DNA of 64,000 nucleotides from NCBI GenBank assembly GCA_963797535.1, contig CAWCPQ010000001.1:2046001-2110000 (forward strand), given 5' to 3'. Position 1 is the first letter of the stretch. Each line of letters opens with the position of its first letter. Shown piece after piece: positions 1 to 8,900 of this stretch. The stretch is from JAWWOL01 sp963797535. Lineage in GTDB: Bacteria > Actinomycetota > Actinomycetes > JAWWOL01. The notes below the pieces were generated by a model, which saw only the letters and a program-made list of their open reading frames with translations, was not told where the DNA came from and did no database searches. The position numbers and the translations under genes were made by a program.

Positions 1-1
1 C

Positions 2-460
2 GGCGAGCGCGAGGTGGACATCCTGCTGCGCTTCCTGAACAAGATGCGCGACGCCCTCGTCCGTACGACGGCGGGGCTGGCCGAGGACCAGCTGCGCCTG
101 TCCGGCGTGATCTCCGGCACCAACCTGATCGGCATCGTGCAGCATCTGACCGGGGTCGAGGAGCACTGGTTCCAGCTGGTCTTCCTCGGTGCGGACATCT
201 CGCCGAACGAGTCGATGGAGGTGCCGGCCAGCACGCCGTCCAGCGAGGTCGTGCTCGCCTACCGGGCTGCCTGCGCACGCAGCGACGACATCATCAGCGC
301 CACCCCCGACCTCTCGACCCTGGCCGCCATCGCCAACCCGGGCGAGGACTCGCGGGCGTCCCTGCGCCGGATCACCGTGCACATGATCGAAGAGACCGCA
401 CGGCACGCGGGGCACGCCGACATCCTGCGCGAGCAGATCGACGGCTCGACCGACCTCTGA
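2..460 (+). CDS. DinB/DUF664 family protein, 5' end outside the window
   Basis: The open frame runs from the first bases of the window, so the true start lies upstream; the first possible internal start is GTG at 14. The visible part (about 150 aa) has the DUF664/DinB four-helix pattern: an N-terminal FLNKMRDALVRTTAGL helix, a QHLTGVEEHWF helix carrying a His, and a C-terminal HMIEETARHAGHADILREQ helix with His residues where the family binds metal. DinB proteins are often thiol-dependent (mycothiol or bacillithiol) S-transferases or of unknown function, so the substrate is not assigned. It is followed by about 110 bp with a short TGAAG/CTTCA hairpin. Confidence 0.8.
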   Translation, partial: GEREVDILLRFLNKMRDALVRTTAGLAEDQLRLSGVISGTNLIGIVQHLTGVEEHWFQLVFLGADISPNESMEVPASTPSSEVVLAYRAACARSDDIISATPDLSTLAAIANPGEDSRASLRRITVHMIEETARHAGHADILREQIDGSTDL

Positions 461-561
461 CTCGCCCGTCCTGAAGTGAACTCTTCAAGCGGGCCAGTGC
501 TTCTCGTCGAGGGCGACCGGATAGCGGGTCGGTCCCGATCGGCTCGCGGTCGAACGAGTGC

Positions 562-567
562 TACCTT
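562..567 (+). promoter_or_regulatory. -10 box TACCTT, leaderless-type promoter of the globin gene
   Basis: TACCTT lies 6 nt before the GTG at 574 and there is no purine-rich ribosome site between them. This is the spacing expected if transcription starts at the start codon. No clear -35 is seen. Inferred from pattern only. Confidence 0.4.
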
Positions 568-573
568 CGGCTG

Positions 574-1044
574 GTGCGCCCCAGTCTGTACGAGTTCGCT
601 GGCGGTGCCCCGGCCTTCCGGGCGCTCGCCACAGCGCACCATGCCCGGTGCCTCGCCGACCCGGAACTGAACCACCCGTTCTCGCACCCCGACGGCAACC
701 CCGATCACATTGAACGCCTCGCTGCCTACTGGGCCGAGGTGATGGGTGGCCCGGCGGACTTCTCGCAGACCATGAGCGACCAGTCAGCGATGCTGGTCAT
801 GCACGCCGGCAACGGCGACATGAGCGACCTCGGCCGCCGTTTCGTCGAGTGCTTCGTGGCCGCAGCCGACGATGCCGGCCTCCCGGCCGACCCGGAGTTT
901 CGGGCTGCCCTGCGCGACTACATGGTCTGGGCCGTCGACGATGTGCTCCTCTACTCCGAGCCGGACGCGCAGGTGCCGGGCAGCCTGGCCATGCCGCACT
1001 GGTCCTGGTCCGGGCTGGTGCAGTCACCTGCGACCTCATCGTGA
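574..1044 (+). CDS. Truncated haemoglobin (group II-like globin)
   Basis: A 156-aa protein matching the truncated-haemoglobin pattern: N-terminal SLYEFAGGAPAFRALATAHH, then DPELNHPFSH, then HIERLAAYWAEVMGGP, which matches the bacterial 2-on-2 globin E/F region with the proximal His in the HIERL segment. Such proteins bind haem and handle O2, NO or peroxide in the cytoplasm. GTG at 574 gives the family's usual N-terminus and follows a leaderless-type -10 box. The stop overlaps the GTG start of the next gene (GTGA), which suggests translational coupling to a secreted protein, an unusual pairing. Confidence 0.85.
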   Translation: MRPSLYEFAGGAPAFRALATAHHARCLADPELNHPFSHPDGNPDHIERLAAYWAEVMGGPADFSQTMSDQSAMLVMHAGNGDMSDLGRRFVECFVAAADDAGLPADPEFRAALRDYMVWAVDDVLLYSEPDAQVPGSLAMPHWSWSGLVQSPATSS

Positions 1045-2312
1045 AGGGCCGGCTGCTGACCGCCGGGCTGCTCGTGGCGGTACCGCTAATCGCCGCCTCG
1101 GCTTGGCTGACGAACACATCGGCGGCCAAGGCCGTCTCCCGATCTGTCCTCCACGTCGACTTCGGCACGCGTACGACGCTGCCCCCGAGGGGCTACGTGC
1201 TCGACCACGGCCAGGCCTTCTCGTCGGCTCGCGGGTTCGGCTGGGAAAAGGCCAGTAACAGCAGGGGTTTTGCTCTTACCAGCAACGGCGTCAGACGGAC
1301 GACCGGGCATGCGCCGGACCGCCGGTACGCCACCTTCATGCAGATGCAGGCTGGACCCGCCCGTACGACCCCGGCGCAGTGGCAGGCCGCCGTACCGAAC
1401 GGGGTCTACAAGGTCACGGTCGCCGTCGGCGACGCCGCCGCCATCAACTCCCTGAACCGGGTTGTCGCCCAACCGCGCACCGCGCACCAGGTCGTACTCG
1501 TCGGCGGGTTCAAACCGACCACTGCGCACCACTTCTTCACGGTCACCAAGCCGGTGCGAGTCACCACCGGACGCCTGACCCTGTCCCCGGCCGGAGGCAA
1601 GAACACCAAGATCGACTTCGTCACCGCCATCCCCGTTGCGACACCACCGCCGGCGAAGCCGCCGACGACGGTTGTCAACCTCGCGGCCGGGGGGACGGTG
1701 AGTGCGGCCTGTCACGTCACGGGCTTCACCTCCGTGCTCCCCAACACCGCCGGCAACCAGTGCCTGCCGAGCAAGATTGCTTTCGTACCAGGCGGACTGC
1801 AGCTGACGAGCACGAGCGGCCAGCTCGCCAACGATGACCAGCAGAATGCGCTCTACCGAACGTTCAACGCCAGCAAGGACTTCACTGTGACGGCGCGGAT
1901 GCGGGGGCCGATCAACCAGCTCACGGCCAACTACCAGCAGGCCGGAGCGTTCTTCGGGCCGGACCAGAACAACTTCGTCAAGGTGGAGGCCGAGCACAAC
2001 GGCCCGGGGGCGCCCCATCTCACGATGTTCTACCGCGAAAGCTCGGTGGCCGGAGTGGTGGACACGATTTCCCTGCCAGCGCTGACGTCGGCCACCACCG
2101 TGGACCTGATCATCCGGGCGAGAAGCCACCACCTGACGGTCTACTACAGCCTCAACGGCGCGGCGCCGGTCCAGGTCGGCACCGCCAAGTCGCCCGCGAA
2201 TGCGTCGACGTGGTTCGCCGTTGCTGGCAAGACCGGCGTCCTCGTGTCCAACAGCGGCTCCCCTACTGCCATCACCGCCACCTTCACGCGAGTGACGATC
2301 AGCAGCCCCTGA
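1041..2312 (+). CDS. Secreted protein with carbohydrate-binding-like domains
   Basis: GTG at 1041 overlaps the globin stop by 4 nt; an open frame runs further upstream but it overlaps the globin and lacks a signal peptide. From this start the 423-aa product begins with Lys/Arg and a hydrophobic segment (LLTAGLLVAVPLIAASAWL), a signal peptide or anchor. Residues about 30-200 resemble malectin-like folds (FGWEKASNSRG, NGVYKVTVAVGD). After a Pro/Thr linker, the second half resembles DUF1349/LamG-type beta sandwiches (FNASKDFTVTARM, FFGPDQNNFVKVEAEH, HLTVYYSLNG). No catalytic motif is evident. Probably an extracellular sugar- or wall-binding protein; the ligand is unknown. Confidence 0.6.
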   Translation: MKGRLLTAGLLVAVPLIAASAWLTNTSAAKAVSRSVLHVDFGTRTTLPPRGYVLDHGQAFSSARGFGWEKASNSRGFALTSNGVRRTTGHAPDRRYATFMQMQAGPARTTPAQWQAAVPNGVYKVTVAVGDAAAINSLNRVVAQPRTAHQVVLVGGFKPTTAHHFFTVTKPVRVTTGRLTLSPAGGKNTKIDFVTAIPVATPPPAKPPTTVVNLAAGGTVSAACHVTGFTSVLPNTAGNQCLPSKIAFVPGGLQLTSTSGQLANDDQQNALYRTFNASKDFTVTARMRGPINQLTANYQQAGAFFGPDQNNFVKVEAEHNGPGAPHLTMFYRESSVAGVVDTISLPALTSATTVDLIIRARSHHLTVYYSLNGAAPVQVGTAKSPANASTWFAVAGKTGVLVSNSGSPTAITATFTRVTISSP

Positions 2313-2368
2313 CCGGAGTCGCTGCCCTGACCCTGGAACCGCGGAGCTGGGTCTAACGTCCAAGCACC

Positions 2369-3367
2369 ATGAGAATCCACTCTGTCGTACACGCAACCTC
2401 AGCCGTCGTCGCCGTCGTGGCAGCGAGCCTGGTCGGGCCCACGGCACCGGCACACGCCGCAACGCTGCAGCTGACCTCCTGTGCCAGCTCGCACGCGACG
2501 TCGAACGGGCGCCTCGGCACGACGCCAAAGGGCGCAGCCACCGGCGCGATCACCGGTCACGCGGTCACGACGGCGTTCGCGTTGGCTGGCAACGACCTGG
2601 TCGCAGCCCCGCCGCCGGCCGGCTACTCCCCCAAGGTCAGCTTCCTCCAGGCCGGCTGCGAGCTGGCGTCCGCCCTCGGCATCGACAACCTCACACCCGG
2701 CACCGGCCGGCTGGCGCTGGCGACGCTGACGCTGCGCACCGACGTGAGACACGCGCTGATGGTCGACAAGTCGGTCAACTCGAGGATCCCGAGCCTCGGG
2801 CCGGTCCCGACCTACCAGGCGCGGGTGGCCTGGATCCTGATCTCGCCGACGGACTACGGCTGCGCCGACGACGCGCAGCCCACGGTGAGCCCGTACCAGG
2901 TGCGAGCGATTGACGCCTCGACGGGCGCGAGTGCCGTGCTGTTCCAGGACTCGCTCGTGTGCAACGGGGTCACCGACGGGCCGTCGGTGACAATCCCGTA
3001 CCAGCAGGTCTCTTTGGCCTGGCACCTGGTCTCGCGGTCGAAGGGCCAGGGGCACGCCAAGGTCACCGCGGCCTGGGCTGCCTGCGAGAGGTTCGGCTGG
3101 GCCGGCTACCGGCACGGCCAGGAGGGCCAGCCCTACCCGACCCCTGTCCAACAGAAGCACTACGACACGACCCTCGCCCCGTACCAGATCAAGATGAACC
3201 ACCGGCCGCTGTGGTCGCTGACGGTCTACGTCAACCGCCCGATCGGTCCCGCGTGCGGCCGGGCAAAGGAGCACCTGATCACCGTGTTCCCGCAGGAGCT
3301 GGACAAGACCCTGCCTGCGGAGATGCGCCACAACCCGCTCGGAGCCCTCATCACGCAGCGCTACTGA
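2369..3367 (+). CDS. Secreted protein of unknown function
   Basis: A 332-aa protein with a clear Sec signal peptide ending at an AHA site near residue 30. The mature part has about eight Cys, suggesting disulfides, and motifs such as SPTDYGCADDAQPTVSPYQV and NRPIGPACGRAKEHLITVFP. I do not recognise the family. A TAACGT -10-like box sits 9 nt upstream of the ATG. It is co-directional with, but separated by 56 bp from, the preceding secreted protein. Confidence 0.6.
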   Translation: MRIHSVVHATSAVVAVVAASLVGPTAPAHAATLQLTSCASSHATSNGRLGTTPKGAATGAITGHAVTTAFALAGNDLVAAPPPAGYSPKVSFLQAGCELASALGIDNLTPGTGRLALATLTLRTDVRHALMVDKSVNSRIPSLGPVPTYQARVAWILISPTDYGCADDAQPTVSPYQVRAIDASTGASAVLFQDSLVCNGVTDGPSVTIPYQQVSLAWHLVSRSKGQGHAKVTAAWAACERFGWAGYRHGQEGQPYPTPVQQKHYDTTLAPYQIKMNHRPLWSLTVYVNRPIGPACGRAKEHLITVFPQELDKTLPAEMRHNPLGALITQRY

Positions 3368-3390
3368 CGCCGTCAGCGCCCGGGTCACTG

Positions 3391-3419
3391 TTGACATTGG
3401 ACTAGACCAATGTCAGTCT
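3391..3419 (+). promoter_or_regulatory. Promoter TTGACA-N17-CAGTCT with a DasR/GntR-like operator in the spacer
   Basis: A perfect inverted repeat TGACATTGG-ACTAGA-CCAATGTCA occupies 3392-3415. Its centre at 3396-3411 (ATTGGACTAGACCAAT) matches 13 of 16 positions of the Streptomyces DasR dre consensus A(G/C)TGGTCTAGACCA(G/C)T. The repeat lies inside a -35/-10 pair: TTGACA at 3391-3396, a 17-bp spacer, and CAGTCT at 3414-3419. A bound GntR-family dimer would block this promoter. The next gene starts at 3477. The hairpin is not followed by a T tract, so a terminator is less likely. Confidence 0.6.
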
Positions 3420-3476
3420 TCGGCAGTGGCGCCACCCGGCGGCCTCGAACAGCGCCGAGACCAACTGGGGGCACCC

Positions 3477-3959
3477 ATGTCCGCACGCCGGTTCGCCTTC
3501 GCTGCCGTACTCCTGAGTGCCACCAGTGCATGTGGCTCGCATTCCCCCGCGGCAGCGCCGGTCGGGACACCCGCACAGCACGTCACCTTTGCCGATTCCG
3601 CCTTCACCTCGGTCGTCTGCGCCCCACCGCACACGTTGGCCAACTGCTTCTCCGGTACGGGAACGACGACGATCGCTCCGCTGGGCAGGGTGACCCTCGC
3701 CCGTACCGTGATCTCAGGAGACCAGAAGCGGTCAGTCCCGAGCGGGTGTGAGCCGGCGGACACTGTCGGAACCCTCACCGGCTCCGACGGCGCCAAGGCC
3801 ACCCTGTCCGGTACGGGAACCCTCTGCGGTGCCGTCGCCACCTACACCCTGCTGGTCGGGCCGGGGACCGGGTCGTTCACCAACCTGCACCTGAGCGGCA
3901 CGATCCACAACGACGGTGGCGCCGAGTCGTGGGACATCACCGCCGTCACCACGGGCTAG
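3477..3959 (+). CDS. Small secreted protein or lipoprotein, unknown function
   Basis: ATG at 3477 is preceded by GGGGG at a good distance and gives a 160-aa product with a signal peptide ending ATSACGSHSP. The Cys could be lipidated, but the preceding TSA is a poor lipobox, so simple secretion is also possible. The mature domain has three further Cys and repeated Gly-Thr stretches (SGTGTTTIAPLG, LSGTGTLCG), consistent with a small beta-sandwich. The family is unknown. It lies just downstream of the DasR-like operator, so control by amino-sugar status is plausible but unproven. Confidence 0.55.
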   Translation: MSARRFAFAAVLLSATSACGSHSPAAAPVGTPAQHVTFADSAFTSVVCAPPHTLANCFSGTGTTTIAPLGRVTLARTVISGDQKRSVPSGCEPADTVGTLTGSDGAKATLSGTGTLCGAVATYTLLVGPGTGSFTNLHLSGTIHNDGGAESWDITAVTTG

Positions 3960-3962
3960 GCT
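3957..3962 (+). promoter_or_regulatory. -10 box TAGGCT embedded in the upstream stop codon
   Basis: TAGGCT is placed 7 nt before the GTG at 3970. Its first three bases are the TAG stop of the preceding gene. No Shine-Dalgarno sequence precedes the GTG, so a leaderless transcript is inferred. Confidence 0.45.
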
Positions 3963-3969
3963 TTCGCGC

Positions 3970-4416
3970 GTGAACGAGCAACCACAGCCGCAGTCCGTTG
4001 CCAGGGACCGGCACGGCCGCGGGCTGCGCAGCCCGCTGATGCCGCCGACACTTCCGGCGGCCCGGTCGAGGAGCGAGATCTTCGACGACCTCGTGCTCGA
4101 TGCGGTCGAGCACGTCGAGGCGCACTGGAGGACCGAGCTGGCGGGCTTGGAGTTCGGCGTCGAGGAGGTGCCGCCGACGTCGGGCGACGACGTCGTCGTG
4201 CTAGTCGACGGAGGTCTGGACGACGTGCCCCTGGCCCGGCTGGAGCCGGCCGAGCGGCGACGCCCGGCCCGGATCGTCATCTACCGGCGACCCATGGAGC
4301 TCCGCTGCCGCAACCCGTTGGACCTCGCCGATCTCATCCACGACGTGGTGGTGGAGCAGATCGCGGACTACCTCGGCCTCGACCCCGACGTGGTGGACGG
4401 CGGCGAGCCGGAGTAG
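3970..4416 (+). CDS. Metallopeptidase-family (DUF1025/zincin-like) protein without HExxH
   Basis: A 148-aa protein with the layout of the actinobacterial metallopeptidase family next to whiB: basic N-terminus RDRHGRGLRSPLMPP, then FDDLVLDAVEHVEAHWR, FGVEEVPP, IVIYRRPMELRCR and the C-terminal DLIHDVVVEQIADYLGLDP. In canonical DUF1025 members the last segment carries HExxH; here the two His and the Glu of that motif are not in place (IHDVVVEQIAD), so zinc catalysis looks lost. I recall that actinobacterial relatives near whiB2 are similarly degenerate. GTG at 3970 is chosen for its -10 spacing and for alignment of the N-terminus. Convergent with the DUF5719 gene, 2 nt apart. Confidence 0.75.
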   Translation: MNEQPQPQSVARDRHGRGLRSPLMPPTLPAARSRSEIFDDLVLDAVEHVEAHWRTELAGLEFGVEEVPPTSGDDVVVLVDGGLDDVPLARLEPAERRRPARIVIYRRPMELRCRNPLDLADLIHDVVVEQIADYLGLDPDVVDGGEPE

Positions 4417-4418
4417 GG

Positions 4419-5933
4419 CTACGGCTCGACCGAGGGCGGAGCCTCGCCAGGGTGCACGCCGGCGACAGTCGGGTCCTCCTCGACCGACGGCAGGACGATG
4501 ACACCCGACACCGACACGACGCCAACCTGGGACACCAGGTCGCCCTGAGTCGCCTTTTCGCGGAACACCGCCGAGACGGTCACCGGCTGACTCGACCCGT
4601 CGGGGGTGATCGTCACGCTGAGGTTTCCGCTCTTGACCTGCAGCAGCTTTGCGAGGTCGGCGGTGACCGTCGAGGCAGCGGGCACCTGCAGCTGTACGGG
4701 ACCGCTGGCAGCACCCGTCGCAGTGATGGTGACCGTGACAGCCCCACGGACCGCCGACAGGTAGAGGAAGACGTCGCGCTTGGCTGCCGCGTCGATCGGC
4801 ACGACCGGCAGGACGGCAGCGCTGGTCAGGCTCCCCGTCTGCCCGGACCACGAGATGTCTGCGGGCTGAGCCTCGGTGGAGGCAAACTCCTGCGAGACAC
4901 CGGCGAGCACTGGCGTGTCCGCGGTGACGATGAGCGCGCCGGAGTGGCCCTTCAAAGCAGGGGTGACGTCAACGGAGAACACGGACGTCGGCGGCACGAC
5001 CAGCGCGTTGGCGTTGGTCGGTACGACCGTGCCCGACTTCGTCACGAGCTGGAGTGAGACGTTGGCGGCGTCGGCGCCGGGGTTGGCCAGGACAAGAGTC
5101 TGCCGGGTGGCGTCCGAGACCAGACCCGGTACGACCGAACGGCGCGAGGACGGGCCGGAGTCCGGGATCCACTCCTCGCCCTTGGCGATGTCGCCTTCCC
5201 GATGCGTGGTCAGGACGGCCGCCGCCACACGACCGGTCACCGCCGTCACCAGCGTGGTCAGCTGCGGCTGGCCGGGCCCGAGCTTGGCCAGGTCGAGCGC
5301 CAGCCTCGAGTGCGGCTCGACCAGCAGCCCGTTGCTGCCCGGCGTGCTGACCGGTCCCGCGGGTCCGAGCAGGTTGACGTCGACCGAGGCCACGGAGTCG
5401 TCGATGTTGGTCAGCACCAGCCGCAGCTCGTCGCCCACCTGCGTGGAGCCGCCGACGAAGCTGAACTGAGTGCCAGGAGTCGCGCAACCGGTGGCGGCCA
5501 GGCTGCGGTTGACGCCACCCGTCGCTCGGGTGACCTGCACACCCGCGAGCCCAGCAGCCGACGTTCCGGTCGCGGTGAACGCCAGCGCGCGCGAGCCGTC
5601 GTCGACCCGGCCGCCGAACGAGGTGCCGTACGGGAGCAGCCCCAGCGACTTGTCCGCGGGAGCGAAGTCCTTGGCGTTGTCGGTCACGGTCGTCGCCGTG
5701 ATCTTCGGGGGCTTGACGTCGCTGGTGCCCGCCGCGCGCACCCAGGTGACTCCGCGGCCGTCGCCGCCAATAACTTCAGGGCACACGACGGTCGCCTGGC
5801 GAACGGTCGTGACCGAGCCGGGAGTCAGCGCCGAAGCCGGCGGGTGCGGCCGCCCAGCGGTGGCGTCAGCCGTACCAAGGGCGATCACCAGCGTCCCAAC
5901 GACAGCGCCCAGCACGGCGACAGGCCGGATCAT
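4419..5933 (-). CDS. DUF5719 family secreted or membrane-anchored protein
   Basis: A 504-aa protein with an N-terminal hydrophobic segment (VAVLGAVVGTLVIALGTADA) followed by an extracellular region of beta-rich repeats. Typical family segments are VVCPEVIGGDGRGVTWVRAAG, GSTQVGDELRLVLTNIDDS, EWIPDSGPSSRRSVVPGLV and ADISWSGQTGSLTSAAVLP. The biochemical role is unknown. Its start overlaps the stop of the upstream giant GT2 gene by 4 nt (ATGA), so the two are very likely co-translated and may act together in wall glycan assembly. The low-complexity acidic/proline C-terminus is SVEEDPTVAGVHPGEAPP. Confidence 0.8.
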   Translation of the reverse strand: MIRPVAVLGAVVGTLVIALGTADATAGRPHPPASALTPGSVTTVRQATVVCPEVIGGDGRGVTWVRAAGTSDVKPPKITATTVTDNAKDFAPADKSLGLLPYGTSFGGRVDDGSRALAFTATGTSAAGLAGVQVTRATGGVNRSLAATGCATPGTQFSFVGGSTQVGDELRLVLTNIDDSVASVDVNLLGPAGPVSTPGSNGLLVEPHSRLALDLAKLGPGQPQLTTLVTAVTGRVAAAVLTTHREGDIAKGEEWIPDSGPSSRRSVVPGLVSDATRQTLVLANPGADAANVSLQLVTKSGTVVPTNANALVVPPTSVFSVDVTPALKGHSGALIVTADTPVLAGVSQEFASTEAQPADISWSGQTGSLTSAAVLPVVPIDAAAKRDVFLYLSAVRGAVTVTITATGAASGPVQLQVPAASTVTADLAKLLQVKSGNLSVTITPDGSSQPVTVSAVFREKATQGDLVSQVGVVSVSGVIVLPSVEEDPTVAGVHPGEAPPSVEP

Positions 5934-8900
5934 GACTCAGTCCCCTCGGGCGCGGGCGCCGGCAAGGTCCCTGGCATCTCTGGCAAGGTCTCAGGCTCAG
6001 GCTCAGGCATCGGGACCGGCTTTGCTCTGGTACGACGCCGCGGCGCCCGCTTGACCGGCGCCACGACCGGAGCCTCCTGTGCGACCGGCTCGGCCGGCTC
6101 GACCACCTCGACCACCTCCGGCGCCTCGGCCACCGGCTCGGCCGCCTCCGCCACCTCCGGAACCGGCTTTGCCCTGGTACGACGCCGCGGTGCCTGCTTG
6201 ACCGGCACCACGACCGGGGCCTCCTGCGCCTCCTGCAGCGCCGGCTCGACCGGCTCGACCGGCGCCGGCACCTCGGCCACCTCGGCGACCGGCGCCCCCT
6301 CGGCCACCTCGGCGACCGCCTCGACCTCCCCAACCTCGACCCCGGCCTCGACCTCCTCGGCCTCGATCTCGTACAGCGGCTCGTCCGGCCCCTCGACGTC
6401 GTCCGCGGTCGGCGGCTCGAGGTCGTCGAGATCCTCCAGCTCGTCCGACGGCCGTACCGGCGGCCCGTCGTCGGCGCGCACTGACGGAGCAGCCAGTACG
6501 AGCACCACCAGCAGCGCGATCAGCTCGAGGGCCAGCCAGACGTGCCGGGACGAGGCGTCGTAGCGCAGGACGAGGTGTCCTCCCGCCGCCGGCAGCTCGA
6601 AGCCCTGCGCCCATCCGTCGACCACCGTGGGGGTCAGGTCATGTCCGTTGACCGTGGCCTGCCAGCGGTGGCCAGCGGCGTTGGCCAGCACGAGGCTCCG
6701 GCCGTCGGCGCCGGCCGGAACATTCGTGTCGGCGCCCGCTGGCGTGCTCGGGAGCACCGTGGACGGCGAGAGATCGCCGGACGGTGGCCGGATCGACAGC
6801 CGGCCGACGGCGGAGCTGACCTTCCACACCTGCGTGGTCGACAACGACGGCAGCTTGGCCAGCCCGACCGTCGTGTTCAGCGCCTGGGCGAGGGAGTGGG
6901 TCGGCGACACCGCTGCCACGTAGCCGATCGCGTAGCTGCCGAGCTCCGCGGCCGCGTCGCCCGAGCCACCGGACAGCGCCTGGACCAGCTGGTCAAGTGC
7001 GGTCCGCTGCTCAGCGGAGATGGACAGCTCGGCCTCGTCCAGCGTCAGGCCGTGGGCGTCCTGGATCACGGTGTACGAGACGCGGTCCGGGATCGAGCGC
7101 AGCACGAGCGCCCGAAGTCCCGAGCTGCCGCCCAGGTTGCCGGCGATGAAATCCGGCAGGACGGTCGAAGCATGCCTGGCCAGGCCCACCTTGGCCGGCG
7201 CGCCACTGGCCAGCCACGCCACCCCTGCCAGCAGCGGGGCGGTCAGGGCCAGCACGGCCACGGTGGCGGCGATCGGCTGCCGCAGACCGAACGACGCACC
7301 GGCGAGTCGCGGCAGCGCACCGTCGGCGCCCAGAGCCGTCGCAACCACCAGCCCGGCACCGATCATGGCCGCCGCCGCGCCGGGCCAGCCCAGCGCCCGT
7401 ACCCCGTCGACGTCGGCAACGGTGTGGCTGGCGATGATGCCGACCACCAGGCCACAACCGACCAGAGCCCAGGCGGACAGCCCGGTGAGCACCCGGTCCT
7501 TGCGAACCAGGACGCTGAAAGCCGCGACGAGCAGGCCGAACGTGAGCCACCAGGCGGTGACCCCCACACCGCCGGGCCAGACGAACAGCAGGTCCGATGG
7601 GCGAGGGTGTGGCAGGTCGACCAGCGGCGCGACCCGGCCCGTACCCCTGACCAGCCAGCCCGGCGACTCCCAGACCCGGCCGGTCCACGGGACCTGCAGC
7701 AGCACCGGCACCGCCAGCACGATCAGTCCGACCAGCAGGAACCGGACCACGTAGACCGGGCGGCGTACCGAGCTCAGTACCGCGACGGCGACGACGGACA
7801 GCGCGGCAGCTGGCAGCAGGTCGGGAGCGAACGCCGTCGCGATCGCGAGCACCAGCCCGGCCCACCAGGCGTGGCGCCAGCCGCCCCTTCTGGTCGCGGC
7901 AGTGAAGGCGTGGGTCACAGCGCGCAGCAGCAGCGGCAGCGCGACGAACGCGACCGCGATCCCGAGCCGGCCGCCCGCGACGGCCATGATGCCGATCGGC
8001 AACAGGGCGTAGGTGACGGCGGCGTAGGCCCGGACGGCACGTGACTCGAGGTAGCCGCGGGTCGAGGTGTAGGCGGTCAGACCGGCGAGCGGGACACAGC
8101 CGAGCAGCAGCACGTCAACCGCGAGCCAGGCCTTGCCCAGGAACACCACCGAGATCGCGGCAAGGACCGGAAGGTAGGCGGGCGCGGTGGAGGTGCTGCC
8201 CACCGCTACCGGGTGGAACCCAGCCAGGTAGGTGCTCCACACGTCTGACGCGCCGCCGGGCGCTGGCAGCAGCCGCCCACCGGACAGCAGGCCCGCGCCA
8301 CCGATCAGCGAGCGCTCAGCGATCAGGGCCAGTGCCGTGAGGCCGAGGAAGGCCAGCAACCCCGGCGCCAGCAGCACCCGACGCCAGTCGATGCCCGAGC
8401 TGGGCAGGTCGTCATCGTCCTCTGTCGAGGGCCCGGTCTCGATCGCCTGCGCGACCGGTGTGACGACCAGGCCGCGGTTGCCCCGACCCGCGGTCAGCCA
8501 ATCGCCGATGTGGTCGCTGACGGCCCGCAGCCGAGCACCAGGCTTGGCCATGAGCGGACGCAGCGAGCGTCTGGGTACGGCCAGCGTCGACGCCCGGGCC
8601 TTGCGTGCCGAGAACAGCGCTCCGGTGCCGGCCAGCAGCCGCACGTAGGCGGCGATCTCGTCCAAGGCCAGCATCGGGCGGCGGGTCAGGAGGAACAGGA
8701 TCGCGCGAAACACCGTGGCGATCGCGAGCCTGGGCAAGCCGATCAACAGACCGAACGGCGATGCGTTGGCAAGCACCGTGAACATGGCGTTGCGGCGATC
8801 GACCCGGCGCGGGAAGTCGGTGGTCGCTGCCAGCCGACGGTTGCCAGCCGCCGCTGCCTGCGCGTGGTGCACGACCGCGTCGGTGACCACCTCGACCCCG

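Noticed and set aside
1086..2528. 480-codon antisense open frame
   Set aside because: It is Arg/Gly-rich and opposite the secreted-protein genes: the usual by-product of high G+C third positions.
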